Origin: Salipiger thiooxidans
GTDB lineage: Bacteria; Pseudomonadota; Alphaproteobacteria; Rhodobacterales; Rhodobacteraceae
Assembly: GCF_900102075.1 (NCBI RefSeq)
Contig: NZ_FNAV01000004.1
Coordinates: forward strand, 62,001 to 126,000
Length of the DNA: 64,000 nucleotides
Direction: 5' to 3'
Shown: piece after piece, positions 45,262-54,233 of the stretch
Layout of the letters: each line of letters begins with the position of its first letter
Position numbering within the stretch: position 1 is the stretch's first letter
Translations under genes and position numbers: made by a program
The notes under the pieces: model-generated
Seen by the model: only the letters and a program-made list of their open reading frames with translations
The model's database searches: none
Told to the model about the DNA's origin: nothing

Positions 45262-48200
45262 GCCCCGCCCTCCAGCGCCGCGCGGACGGAATTGCTGCGG
45301 CTCACCCAGAGCCCGGCGTCGAGGAGCGCGCGAAAGCGGGCGCGCATTGCCTCGAGCGCCTGCGGGTTGGCCTCCTGCAGGAAGCGCGTCACCTCCGGGT
45401 CGCCAAGCGTGGCCTCGTGGTAGAGGTCGAAGAGATGCGGCGCCACGGCACCGGCGAGATGGGCGAAGGCCGCCATGTGCTCGAGCGTGGCGGCGATCTC
45501 GGCACCGCCGCGGAAGCCATGGGCGCGCATGCCCGCGATCCACCCGGGGTTGGCGGCGCGGGCGTGGACCACGCGGGCGATCTCTTCGGGAAGCTGGCGG
45601 GCGCGGGGGCGGGCGGGATCGGTTGCGTCGAGATGCCAGAGCGCGGCGCGCCCCCCCGTGATCGCCTGCGCGGCGGCGAAACCGGCCTCGTGGGCGGCGT
45701 AATCCTCGGCCAGCAGCAGGTCGGTCTCGGGCAGGTCCTGCAGGTGTACGAAGGCCTCTGCCGCCGCCACCCGTTCGCGCAGCCCCTCGGCGTCGTGCCG
45801 GGCGTCGCCCGCGTCGAGCGCCCAGGACGAGGCGGCAAGCCAGGCCTCGCCGGCGGCGTGGCGGCCCCCGTCGCCGTAGTCGGTGAGCGTCGCGCCCATG
45901 CCGAGCCCGAAGCTGCCCGGCGCCGGGCCGTAGACCCGCGCCGTGGCGGCGTGGCCCGCGTAGGGGTTCCAGTCCGGCGCCTCGTCGCGCGCCGTCAGCG
46001 CCCGCACCGCCTGCCCGAAAAGGGTCGAGAGCGTGGGGAAGACGTCGCGGAACAGCCCCGACACCCGCAGCGTCACGTCGAGCCGGGGCCGGTCGAGCTC
46101 GGCGATGGGCAGCACCTCGACGCCGCTCACCCGCTCGGAACCCGCGTCCCAGACCGGCCGGCACCCCAGCAGGTGCAGCGCCATGGCGAATTCCTCGCCC
46201 GCGGTGCGCATGGTGGCCGAGCCCCAGAGGTCGACGACCAGGCCGCGCGGCCAGTCGCCCTCGTCCTGCAGGTGGCGCCGGATCAGCTCGTCGGCGAGCC
46301 GGACACCCTGCGCGTAAGCGGCGCGCGTCGGCACCGCGCGCGGGTCGGTGGTGAAGAGGTTGCGCCCGGTCGGCAGCACGTCGCCGCGGCCACGGTAGGG
46401 CGAGCCCGAGGGCCCGGCGTCGATGCGCCGCCCGTCGAGCGCGTCGAGCAGCGCCTGCCGCTCTGCATTGACCGAGGCGGCGGTCTCGAAGGGCGCGCCG
46501 GGCTGTGCCGGTCGGCCCCAGACGTGCAGCCCCTCGCCGAACTGGCTGTCCTTCACGTCGCAGACGAAGCGGTCGATGCGGGTGATCGCCTCGGCGGGGC
46601 AGGCGGCGCCGTCGAGCCCGAGATCGGCCTCGACCCCCAGCGCCTGTGCCTCGGCGCGGATGTCGTCCTGCAGCCGGTCGCGGCGGCGCGGGTCGAGCCC
46701 GTCGGCGTTGGAGAACTCGTCGAGCAGCGCCTCGAGCCGGGCGAGCCGCAGCGGCGTGCCCGAGGCCTTGAGCGGCGGCGGCAGGTGGCCGAGCGTGACC
46801 GCGCCGATGCGCCTCTTGGCCTGCGCCGCCTCGCCGGGGTCGTTGACGATGAACGGGTAGACGACGGGCAGGTCGCCGGTCAGCGCCTCGGGCCAGCAGC
46901 CGTCGGACAGCGCCACCGACTTGCCGGGGAGCCACTCGAGCGTGCCGTGGGCGCCGATGTGGACCAGCGCGTCGCTTGCCTGTCGAAGCCAGAGGTAGAA
47001 GGCCACATAGGCGTGGCGCGGCACCCGCTGAAGATCATGGTATTCATCGCTGCGCAGCGCCTGCGACCCGCGTTCAGGCTGCAGCGCCAGCACTGCGCGG
47101 CCAGCGCGCAGCAGCGCGAAGCGGAAGGCGCCGTCGGTGACGTCGGGATCATCCTCGGGCGCGCCCCACGCTGCGTGCAGCGCCTCGCGCAGCGGTTCGG
47201 GCAGGCGCGACAGGGCCGCGCGGTACTCGGCAACGGGCCAGGCCTCGCGCCGCTCCAGCAAGGCTGCGGCCAGATCCTCGGGCAGGGGGGCGGTCGTATA
47301 GCCGGCGGCGTCGAGATCGCCGAGGATCGCCCGCGCCGAGGCCAGCGCGTCGAGCCCCACCGCATGCGCGAGGTTCCATTCGCGCCCGGGGTAGGTCGAG
47401 AGCACCAGCGCCGGGCGCCGCTCGGACACGGGCCTGCGTGCGAGCCGCAGCCAGCCAGCGACCCGCGCCACCAACGCCGCGACCCGGTCCGGATCGGGCG
47501 CGTGCACATAGCGCGCGAATTGCAGCTCGGGGTCGCGCAGGCCCGGCTCCTTGAACGAGACCACGCCGCCGAGGATCCGGCCGTCGACCTCGGGCAGCAC
47601 CACGTGCATGGCAAGGTCCGCGGGCGAGAGCCCCCGGTCCGCCTCTTCCCATGCCGCGTGCGTCGAGGTCGCGAGCGCCACCTGGAAGACCGGCACGCCG
47701 CCCGCATCCAGCGGCGAGGCCCCGCCGTCGCCGCGCCCTGAGAAGGCCGTCGCGTTGACGATGGCCGAAGGCGCGATCCCGGCCACGGCGCGGGCCAGTT
47801 CCGGCGCCGCCTCGGGGGCCTTGAGCGACGGCGCGAAGAGCCCCAGCACCGCGAAGCCCCGGGCGCGGAAGGCGGCGAAGAGCGCCTCGACCGGCGCCAT
47901 GTCCGCCGCCACGAGATAGGAGCGGTAGAAGACCACGAGGATCCGCTCGCCGGTCATCTCCTTGCACAAGTGGGCCGCCGCGTCGGGTGCCAGCGCCCCG
48001 GTCTCGGGCGTCCAGAACCCCACCGGCGGAAGCGCCTTGGAGCCCGGCACCGGGGCCGCGTAGAGCCCCGCCGCCAGCGACAGCTGCGCCAGCGCCGCCT
48101 GTGCCGCCACCGCACCGCCGGTGTCGCAGAGATGCGCCAGCCGCCGCAGGGTCGAGACCGGCAGCGTCGAGAGCGCGTCGAGCCGCGCATCGGGGCGGCC

Positions 48201-48557
48201 GTCGCCGGGCAGCACCGCCAGCGCGATGCCCCGCGCCATGGCCAGCGCCCGCACCTGCTGCAGCCCGTAGTCCCAGTAGGGCACGCCGCCGATCAGCCGG
48301 ATCAGGATGCCGCGCGCGCCGCCGAGGGTCTGCTCGACGTAGGTGTCGACCGAGAGCGGGTGGCGCAGCGCCGCGAGGTTGGCGAGCCGCAGCGACGGCA
48401 GCCCCTGCGCGCCGCCACCGCGATGCCATCCGGCCGCGAAGGCGCCGAGATCGCTGTCCGAGAAGGACAGCACCACCAGCTCCGCCGGATCCTGCCCGAG
48501 GTCGGTGGGCGTGGCGGTTTCCTCGAGCCCGTGGCTCTCGCGGAAGACGACGTGCAT
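45258..48557 (-). CDS. cobN: Cobaltochelatase subunit CobN
   Basis: The 1099-residue large subunit of the aerobic ATP-dependent cobaltochelatase, inserting cobalt into hydrogenobyrinate a,c-diamide with CobS and CobT (not in window). Motifs typical of CobN/BchH: HIGAHGTLEWLPGKS, NPYAGHAATARVYGPAPGSFG and EATLGDPEVTRFLQEANPQAL. It is somewhat shorter than the Pseudomonas denitrificans enzyme. It begins 9 bp after cobW. Confidence 0.96.
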   Translation of the reverse strand: MHVVFRESHGLEETATPTDLGQDPAELVVLSFSDSDLGAFAAGWHRGGGAQGLPSLRLANLAALRHPLSVDTYVEQTLGGARGILIRLIGGVPYWDYGLQQVRALAMARGIALAVLPGDGRPDARLDALSTLPVSTLRRLAHLCDTGGAVAAQAALAQLSLAAGLYAAPVPGSKALPPVGFWTPETGALAPDAAAHLCKEMTGERILVVFYRSYLVAADMAPVEALFAAFRARGFAVLGLFAPSLKAPEAAPELARAVAGIAPSAIVNATAFSGRGDGGASPLDAGGVPVFQVALATSTHAAWEEADRGLSPADLAMHVVLPEVDGRILGGVVSFKEPGLRDPELQFARYVHAPDPDRVAALVARVAGWLRLARRPVSERRPALVLSTYPGREWNLAHAVGLDALASARAILGDLDAAGYTTAPLPEDLAAALLERREAWPVAEYRAALSRLPEPLREALHAAWGAPEDDPDVTDGAFRFALLRAGRAVLALQPERGSQALRSDEYHDLQRVPRHAYVAFYLWLRQASDALVHIGAHGTLEWLPGKSVALSDGCWPEALTGDLPVVYPFIVNDPGEAAQAKRRIGAVTLGHLPPPLKASGTPLRLARLEALLDEFSNADGLDPRRRDRLQDDIRAEAQALGVEADLGLDGAACPAEAITRIDRFVCDVKDSQFGEGLHVWGRPAQPGAPFETAASVNAERQALLDALDGRRIDAGPSGSPYRGRGDVLPTGRNLFTTDPRAVPTRAAYAQGVRLADELIRRHLQDEGDWPRGLVVDLWGSATMRTAGEEFAMALHLLGCRPVWDAGSERVSGVEVLPIAELDRPRLDVTLRVSGLFRDVFPTLSTLFGQAVRALTARDEAPDWNPYAGHAATARVYGPAPGSFGLGMGATLTDYGDGGRHAAGEAWLAASSWALDAGDARHDAEGLRERVAAAEAFVHLQDLPETDLLLAEDYAAHEAGFAAAQAITGGRAALWHLDATDPARPRARQLPEEIARVVHARAANPGWIAGMRAHGFRGGAEIAATLEHMAAFAHLAGAVAPHLFDLYHEATLGDPEVTRFLQEANPQALEAMRARFRALLDAGLWVSRSNSVRAALEGGA

Positions 48558-48566
48558 TGGCGGGCG

Positions 48567-49625
48567 TTACTCCGCTGCGGGGGCGGGCACGGCGCCGAGC
48601 ACCGCCGCGATCGCCTCGGGGCGGATGTCGTCGTGCTCGGCGATCACCACCAGCCGGCCCGCGCGCGGCTCGTCGGATTTCCAGGGGCGGTCGAACTGGT
48701 GGCGCACCCGCGCGCCCACCGCCTGCACCAGCAGCCGCATCGGCTTGCCGCGCACCGAGGCATAGCCCTTGACCCGCAGGATGTTCTGCTCGTTTGCCAG
48801 CCGCTCGATGGCGGCGACCAGCGTGGCGGGGCTGTCGAGCTCGGGGATCTCGACCACGATGCTCTCGAAGTCGTCGTGATCGTGGTCATGGGCCTCGTCG
48901 TGGTGGCTCGGCCGGGCGTCCATGTCGTCTTCCGCCGCCGCCTCGATCCCGAGGATCACGCGCGCGTCCACCACGCCCTCGGCGACCTCGATCACCGGCA
49001 GCGGCCGCGGCGCTTCGGCGGCGATCACCGCCCTCGCTTTGGCCACGCCCTCGGGGCCGGCGAGGTCGGGCTTCGTCAGCAGCACGATGTCGGCGCAGGC
49101 GATCTGGTCTTCGAACACCTCCGAGAGCGGCGTCTCGTGGTCGAGACTGTCGTCGGCCAGACGCTGGGCATCGACCCGGGCCACGTCGGGGGCGAAGCGG
49201 CCCGCGGCCACCGCCTCGGCATCGGCCAGCGCGATGACGCCGTCGACGGTGATGCGCGAACGGATGTCGGGCCAGTCGAAGGCCTTGAGCAGCGGTTTCG
49301 GCAGCGCCAGCCCCGAGGTCTCGATCAGGATGTGGTCCGGGCGCGGCTCGAGCGCCATCAGCGCCTCGATGGTGGGGATGAAGTCGTCGGCCACGGTGCA
49401 GCAGATGCAGCCGTTGGCGAGTTCGACGATGTTCTCGGCCGGGCAGTCGGGGATGGCGCAGCTCTTGAGGATCTCGCCGTCAACGCCGACGTCGCCGAAC
49501 TCGTTGACCATCACCGCAAGGCGCTTGCCGCCGGGGTTCTGCATCAGCTGGCTGATCAGCGTGGTCTTGCCCGAGCCAAGGAAGCCGGTGATCACCGTGA
49601 CGGGGAGTTTCGAGAGGTCGGTCAT
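48567..49625 (-). CDS. cobW: Cobalamin biosynthesis GTPase CobW
   Basis: A 352-residue G3E-family GTPase and probable cobalt chaperone supplying the chelatase. P-loop GFLGSGKTT (residues 14-22), metal-binding NGCICCTVADD (CxCC, about 70-80), G-motif TKPD, and a His/Asp-rich loop HHDEAHDHDHDD (about 245). The C-terminal CobW domain starts near 265. ATGA overlap with the upstream small gene. Confidence 0.96.
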   Translation of the reverse strand: MTDLSKLPVTVITGFLGSGKTTLISQLMQNPGGKRLAVMVNEFGDVGVDGEILKSCAIPDCPAENIVELANGCICCTVADDFIPTIEALMALEPRPDHILIETSGLALPKPLLKAFDWPDIRSRITVDGVIALADAEAVAAGRFAPDVARVDAQRLADDSLDHETPLSEVFEDQIACADIVLLTKPDLAGPEGVAKARAVIAAEAPRPLPVIEVAEGVVDARVILGIEAAAEDDMDARPSHHDEAHDHDHDDFESIVVEIPELDSPATLVAAIERLANEQNILRVKGYASVRGKPMRLLVQAVGARVRHQFDRPWKSDEPRAGRLVVIAEHDDIRPEAIAAVLGAVPAPAAE

Positions 49626-50017
49626 TCTGAGCCACCTTTGTGCTGGGAAGGGGAGGGCGTGGGCGGCGGGATCCGCGCCACGCAGTTGCGCTTGAAATGC
49701 TCGGGACGGCTGCGCCACGGGATCAGCCCGTCGGGGGCCGCGCGGTAGAGCGCCGTGCCCCCGAGCAGCATGCCGGCCTGGCTGTCCTCGTCGATGCCGC
49801 CGTAGACATAGGTCCAGCGCCCGTCGCCGCGCATGGCGACGGTGCAGCCCGCATCGCAGTTCTGCAGGCATTCCACCGCGCTCACGGTGACGCCCTCGGG
49901 GATCTCGCACGCGGCGATCTCGTCGAAGAGCCGCTGCCCGGGCCGGCGTTCGTCGGCGGGCGGCTCGGTGCCCTTGCGGCACTTCACGCAAATCAGAAGC
50001 TCGACGGTCGCGCTCAT
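49622..50017 (-). CDS. Small cysteine-rich ferredoxin-like protein (DUF1636 type)
   Basis: A 131-residue protein with CVKCRKG near the N-terminus and CLQNCDAGCTVAM in the middle, the spacing of a thioredoxin-like [2Fe-2S] ferredoxin (DUF1636 family). Such proteins occur beside cobW in alphaproteobacteria; the function is unknown, possibly metal handling or electron supply to the pathway. The start is ATG 50017 with GGAG upstream; the open frame extends into the riboswitch but that part is not protein. First gene after the riboswitch. Confidence 0.88.
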   Translation of the reverse strand: MSATVELLICVKCRKGTEPPADERRPGQRLFDEIAACEIPEGVTVSAVECLQNCDAGCTVAMRGDGRWTYVYGGIDEDSQAGMLLGGTALYRAAPDGLIPWRSRPEHFKRNCVARIPPPTPSPSQHKGGSE

Positions 50018-50119
50018 CCGGGTCTCCAACGCAAGGGGCGGGGGAACGAGCGCGCAACGGGACCTCGCATCGGTGCAACGGTCCTGCTCCGACACCGGCT
50101 CACCCCGTCCGGTCCATGT

Positions 50120-50300
50120 CTTCGGTCGCTGGCAGGTCTCCCGGCTTGCGGATTCGGGCCTTGCGGCCCTCGGTCTCCCGTCCTTCCCGGCATTGCGCCA
50201 GTGGCTTCGGGGACCTCTCCGGTCACGGTCGCGGGGGCGGCTGTGCTGACCTTGCGGCTGCACATTCCCTTTTCACCTGTTTACACAGGCACCAGCTGCG
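50120..50300 (-). promoter_or_regulatory. Cobalamin (B12) riboswitch
   Basis: On the minus strand the order is GGTGCC (50293-50288), AAAAGGGAA, a CAGCCGCCCCCGCGAC segment, GCCACTGG, CGGGAAGG and the B12 box GCCGGGAGACCTGCC (50145-50131), the consensus arrangement of the cobalamin riboswitch. It sits about 100 bp before the DUF1636-like gene and should repress the whole 14-kb operon when B12 is plentiful. Confidence 0.95.
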
Positions 50301-50348
50301 CGCCAGATGGCCGCGAAACGAGGCAAGTGTCAAGGAGCCGTATCCGCC

Positions 50349-50972
50349 ATGACCGATGGAACCGTCGAGGACGTCAACACCCGCCACGCGGAAAAGATGA
50401 AGAAGATCAAGGCGGCGCGCGACCGGCTGATGGAGGGCAAGACCGAGGAGAAGGGCTTGATCATGGTCCATACCGGCCCCGGCAAGGGCAAGTCCTCGTC
50501 GGGCTTCGGCATGATCCTGCGCTGCATCGCCCATGGCATGCCCTGCGCCGTGGTGCAGTTCATCAAGGGCACATGGGTCACCGGCGAGGCCGAGATGATC
50601 CGCACCCGCTTCGCCGCGGAGTGCCGGTTCTTCATCTCGGGCGAGGGCTTCACCTGGGAGACGCAGGACCGCGAGCGCGACATCGCCGCGGCCCAACGCG
50701 GCTGGGAGATCGCCAAGGCGCAGATCCTCGACCCGGAGATCCGCTTCGTGCTGCTCGACGAGATCAACATCGCGCTGCGCTACGACTACCTCGACATCGA
50801 CGAGGTGGTGGAGTTCCTGCTGACCCAAAAGCCCGAGATGACCCACGTCTGCCTCACCGGCCGCAACGCCAGGCCCGAGCTGATCGAGGCGTCGGACCTG
50901 GTGACCGAGATGACGCTGGTCAAGCACCCGTTCCGCGACGGCATCAAGGCGCAGAAGGGCGTGGAATTCTGA
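50349..50972 (+). CDS. cobO: Cob(I)yrinic acid a,c-diamide adenosyltransferase
   Basis: A 207-residue CobA/CobO/BtuR-type ATP:corrinoid adenosyltransferase. P-loop HTGPGKGKSSSGFG (about 55-68), FIKGTWVTGE and LLDEINIALRYDYLD. ATG 50349 follows AAGGAG; a 14-residue upstream extension is open but unsupported. It is divergent from the riboswitch-controlled operon, and its own short leader has no B12 box on its strand. Confidence 0.96.
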   Translation: MTDGTVEDVNTRHAEKMKKIKAARDRLMEGKTEEKGLIMVHTGPGKGKSSSGFGMILRCIAHGMPCAVVQFIKGTWVTGEAEMIRTRFAAECRFFISGEGFTWETQDRERDIAAAQRGWEIAKAQILDPEIRFVLLDEINIALRYDYLDIDEVVEFLLTQKPEMTHVCLTGRNARPELIEASDLVTEMTLVKHPFRDGIKAQKGVEF

Positions 50973-51474
50973 GTTTCGGATTGTGGGGGCCGAGGTCTGA
51001 CGGGCCGCCGGACAGGCCTGACCCTGCACAGGAGGGGGCAGAGTGCCCCAGTCGGAAACGATCTCGCGGCCCTGACAGGTTTCGCCCGTCTCGGGGGGGG
51101 GCCAAATCGGCGAACTCTGGGGCCTGAAAAGGTGTGTGGGTGACCGGCCAAGCTCAAAGCTCAGACCGGCCGCCGCAAAACGCTTCCCGACGGTGATTCT
51201 CGCCGCCGCCGCCGCCCCGCGACCGGATTTCGTGAGCTGGTCGAGAGGCGCCAGGATTTGACGTCGTTTCGCGCCGGAAGCGGTGGGCAGAGCATTTCCC
51301 GGCCGCCACGCCAAACGCATGGACCGGGTGAGCGGCGCCGGCCGTCCGGCCACCTCCGGGCCGGGACCACCAGTCCGCGTCCCTGGTCGACCCGTCCGTG
51401 TCAGACCATGGCCCCGCCACCGAAGCCAACGCTTCCGCACCAGCCCCCCCGCCGACCCACAGACCAAAAGAAAA
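50973..51474. other. Intergenic gap between cobO and the PQQ dehydrogenase
   Basis: About 500 bp between convergent genes. Short open frames exist on both strands without homology or ribosome binding sites. The only structure noticed is a direct repeat GACCGGCC around 51138-51175 and the terminator described next. Confidence 0.6.
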
Positions 51475-51500
51475 ATGCGCCACCCCGAGGGGCGGCGCAT
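51471..51500 (-). terminator. Intrinsic terminator of the PQQ alcohol dehydrogenase gene
   Basis: On the minus strand ATGCGCC...GGCGCAT (51500-51475) forms a stem with a GC-rich interior, followed by TTTTTCTTTT, 26 bp after the dehydrogenase stop. Confidence 0.9.
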
Positions 51501-51526
51501 CCGGTCTTGCTCCGGGAGGGGAGCGC

Positions 51527-53293
51527 TCAGTTGGCGGATGCCAGCTGCTTGGGAAGCTTGAAGGTCCAGACCGTCCCGCCCTGGTTGAGGTAGTTCACCT
51601 TCTTGGCGACCTCGCCGCCCCAGAGCGGAACCGCACCGCCCCATCCCGAGACGACCGAGACGTACTGCTCGCCATCCATGTCCCAGGTGATCGGCTGGCC
51701 GACGATGCCCGAGCCGGTCTGGAAGCTCCAGAGCACCTCGCCGGTCTCGTCGTCGAGCGCCAGGAACTTGCCCTCGGGGGTGCCGGTGAACACCAGCCCG
51801 CCGGCGGTGGTCATCACGCCGCCCCAGAGCGGAGCCTCGTTCTTGAACTCCCACTTCCATTCGCCGGTGGCCGGGTCGATGGCCTTGAGCGAGCCGATGT
51901 GGTCCTCGTACATGGGCTTGATGGTGAAGCCCGAGCCGAGGTAGGCGGCGCCCTTCTTGTAGGTCACGGGCTCGTTCCAGATGTCCATGCCCCACTCGTT
52001 CGAGGGCACGTAGAACAGGCCGGTGTGCTGCGAGTAGGCCATCGGCATCCAGTTCTTGCCGCCGAGGAAGCCCGGGGCCGAGAACACCACCTCGCCCTTG
52101 CCGCCATCCGCCGCCGCGGTGGGATCGCCGGGGCGGTTTTCCTCGACGTAGATCGGACGGCCGGTCTCGTCGATGCCGCTGGCCCAGGTGATGTCCTTGA
52201 CGAAGGGATGGGCCGAGACGAAGCCGCCGTCCTCGCGGTTCAGCACGTAGAAGAAGCCGTTGCGGTCGGCGGTGGCGAAGCGCTTGTTGCCCTCGGCATC
52301 CTCGTAGGCCACGACCTCGTTCACGCCGTCGTAGTCCCAGCCCTCGCGCGGGGTGGTCTGGAAGTGCCACTTGATCTCGCCGGTGGCCGGGTCGATGCCG
52401 AGGCGGGAGGCGGCGTAGAGGTTGTCGCCGGTGTTGCCCTCGACGGGCGTGCCCGCGCCGCGCAGGTGGCTGTTCCAGGGCGCCGGGTTGCCGGTGCCGA
52501 AGACCAGCGTGTCGGTCTCGGCGTCATAGGAGCCGCCAAGCCAGGTGGCGCCGCCGCCGGTCTTCCACAGGTCGCCCGGCCAGGTGGCGTTGAGCGTGCC
52601 GGTCATGGTGCTCTCTTCGCCGTTGAGCGTGCCCATGTGGCCTTCGATCACCGGGCGGGTCCAGACCATCTCGCCGGTCTCGACGTCACGGGCCTGCACC
52701 TCGCCGACGATGCCGAACTCGCCGCCCGAGTTGCCGGTGATCACCAGCCCGTTCACGATGAGCGGGGCTGCGGTGTAGGAATAGCCCGCCTTGTAGTCGG
52801 CGATCTTGTCGCGCCAGACCACGTCGCCGGTCTTGCGGTCGAGGGCCACGAGACGGGCGTCGAGTGTGCCGAAGACGATCTTGTCGCCGTAGATCGCGGC
52901 GCCGCGGTTGATCACGTCGCAGCAGGGCAGGATGCCCTCGGGCAGTCGGGCGTCGTACTGCCAGAGCTCCTCGCCGCTGGCGAGGTCGATGGCGTAGAGC
53001 CGCGAGTAGGAGCCGGTGACGTACATCACGCCGTCATAGACGATGGGCTGGGTCTCCTGGCCGCGCTGCTTCTCGCCGCCCAGGGAAAAGGCCCAGGCCG
53101 GCATCAGGTTCTTGACGTTGTCCTTGTTGAGAATGTCCAGCGGGCTGTAGCGCTGGAGATGCCGGCCCATGCCGTTGGTGACCACCTGATTGGTGATGGT
53201 CTGGTCGTTGGCCAGATCCTCTTCGGTGACCTGCGCCTGTGCGACGCCGGTGGCGAGCAGGCTGGCGGTGACGGCCAGGATGAAACGGTTCAT
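51527..53293 (-). CDS. PQQ-dependent alcohol dehydrogenase, lanthanide-type signature
   Basis: A 588-residue periplasmic quinoprotein of the methanol/ethanol dehydrogenase family (eight-bladed W-motif propeller) with a Sec signal peptide (cleavage after AQA, about residue 20). Visible: the vicinal disulfide Cys124-Cys125 (LPCCDV), metal-ligand candidates Glu192 (GGEFG) and Asn269 (GTGNPAPWN), and GWDYDGVN, in which Asp320 is the catalytic base and Asp322, two residues on, is the extra acid found in lanthanide-dependent XoxF/PedH/ExaF enzymes; calcium enzymes have Ala, Ser or Thr there. The C-terminus lacks a haem domain. GGGAGGA precedes the ATG. The substrate may be methanol, ethanol or a longer alcohol. 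Confidence 0.93.
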   Translation of the reverse strand: MNRFILAVTASLLATGVAQAQVTEEDLANDQTITNQVVTNGMGRHLQRYSPLDILNKDNVKNLMPAWAFSLGGEKQRGQETQPIVYDGVMYVTGSYSRLYAIDLASGEELWQYDARLPEGILPCCDVINRGAAIYGDKIVFGTLDARLVALDRKTGDVVWRDKIADYKAGYSYTAAPLIVNGLVITGNSGGEFGIVGEVQARDVETGEMVWTRPVIEGHMGTLNGEESTMTGTLNATWPGDLWKTGGGATWLGGSYDAETDTLVFGTGNPAPWNSHLRGAGTPVEGNTGDNLYAASRLGIDPATGEIKWHFQTTPREGWDYDGVNEVVAYEDAEGNKRFATADRNGFFYVLNREDGGFVSAHPFVKDITWASGIDETGRPIYVEENRPGDPTAAADGGKGEVVFSAPGFLGGKNWMPMAYSQHTGLFYVPSNEWGMDIWNEPVTYKKGAAYLGSGFTIKPMYEDHIGSLKAIDPATGEWKWEFKNEAPLWGGVMTTAGGLVFTGTPEGKFLALDDETGEVLWSFQTGSGIVGQPITWDMDGEQYVSVVSGWGGAVPLWGGEVAKKVNYLNQGGTVWTFKLPKQLASAN

Positions 53294-53397
53294 GTTGTCC
53301 TCCCTAGGAACGGTTGTGGCGATTCTGCTGCGGCCGTGCGGGGGCCGGTCGCTCCTCCGGTGCAAAGCATCTCCGGCTCGGGGCCGGAGATGAATTG

Positions 53398-53407
53398 CAC
53401 CATGGTC
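53398..53407. promoter_or_regulatory. Operator-like palindrome CACCATGGTC upstream of the PQQ dehydrogenase
   Basis: Part of a longer shared block, TGAATTGCACCATGGTC, located 105 bp before the dehydrogenase start. The same block, with A for T, precedes the cytochrome gene. It belongs to the SACCWWGGTC set described in the findings. Confidence 0.6.
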
Positions 53408-53426
53408 GTAAGACCTTTCGGCAAGC

Positions 53427-53834
53427 CTAGTCCTTCCCCTCGACGGCGCGGTTGTCCTGCGTGGTGATGGCGGCGAGGTAGGAGAGGATGAAGTCCTGCA
53501 CCGTGCGGTCCTCGATGCCCACGTGGCGCATCTTCGTGCCGGGCATGAAGCCGTCGTTGTCCTCCATCCAGGCGCGCAGGGCCGCCGGCGTCCAGACGAT
53601 GCCCGAGGCCGAAAGCGCGGTGGAATAGTCGTAATCGGGGAAGGTGCCAGCCCCCCGGTAGAGGATGTTCGTGAGTGGTGGCCCGTAAGAAGGGTCTTTG
53701 GAATCAACCGCATGGCAGCGGCGGCACTCGGCATCGAAAAGCTTCTGGCCGGCCGAGACCTTGATCTCGTCGAAGGTGTCGGCCAGTGCCGGTGCCGCGA
53801 AGCACAGGACGACAGGCAGGGTCAGGCGGAGCAT
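53427..53834 (-). CDS. Periplasmic cytochrome c
   Basis: A 135-residue c-type cytochrome with signal peptide (cleavage after ALA, about residue 18), haem motif Cys37-Arg-Arg-Cys40-His41 and a probable axial Met in PGTKM (residue 102), a mitochondrial-type class I arrangement. Located directly upstream of the dehydrogenase gene, it is the likely primary electron acceptor. ATG 53834 with GGGAGA; the longer open frame upstream is not supported. It has its own palindromic motif upstream, so it is probably a separate transcription unit. Confidence 0.92.
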   Translation of the reverse strand: MLRLTLPVVLCFAAPALADTFDEIKVSAGQKLFDAECRRCHAVDSKDPSYGPPLTNILYRGAGTFPDYDYSTALSASGIVWTPAALRAWMEDNDGFMPGTKMRHVGIEDRTVQDFILSYLAAITTQDNRAVEGKD

Positions 53835-53943
53835 TTGGATTTCTCCCGTTTGGCGCCCCCGGCCCGAATACCGAGCCCGGGGTGGCTGAGATGCGCGCGT
53901 TTCCGCCCCCGAGTATTTCGCCGCCGCCCCGTGGGGTGAATTG

Positions 53944-53953
53944 CACCAAGGTC
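53944..53953. promoter_or_regulatory. Operator-like palindrome CACCAAGGTC upstream of the cytochrome c gene
   Basis: Within TGAATTGCACCAAGGTC, 110 bp before the cytochrome start; almost the same block and the same distance as at the PQQ dehydrogenase gene. Confidence 0.6.
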
Positions 53954-54067
53954 TATAGCCAGACCCCAAACGGCGACCGCAGACCCACCCGCATCAGCGA
54001 AATTCGACCCGATAGCCCCCAAACGCCCGCCGCCCAAGGCCGCGACGCCACCCACCCCGGGCCCCAT

Positions 54068-54128
54068 CTTCATCTTGCCAGACAAACTCCGGGGGTGAGG
54101 CGCAAAGCGCCGAGGGGGCAGCGCCCCC
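54068..54128 (-). repeat. Dispersed intergenic repeat, copy E
   Basis: On the minus strand: hairpin GGGGGCGCTGCCCCC (54128-54114), CCCCCGGAGTTTGTCT and tail GGCAAGATGAAG ending at 54068. It lies in the 399-bp gap between the Sel1 gene and the cytochrome gene, 105 bp after the Sel1 stop. Apart from this and the operator motif the gap shows nothing. Confidence 0.75.
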
Positions 54129-54233
54129 TTCCTCACCGACCACCTGCACGGCACACCGGGGACCGTCCCCGTCGCTCGCACGCGCGGCCAAGCCCCGAAC
54201 CATGCAGCCCGGAACCAACCGGATCCCGCGGCC

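Noticed and set aside
50018-50263. N-terminal extension of the small Cys-rich protein upstream of cobW
   Set aside because: This part coincides with the conserved cobalamin riboswitch RNA, so it is leader and not coding.
52388-52396. Reading the Asp-Pro-Ala stretch of the PQQ dehydrogenase (Asp301) as the catalytic site, which would suggest a calcium-type enzyme
   Set aside because: Alignment with the family motif WD(Y/F)xGVN places the catalytic Asp at 320, so Asp322 is the diagnostic residue.
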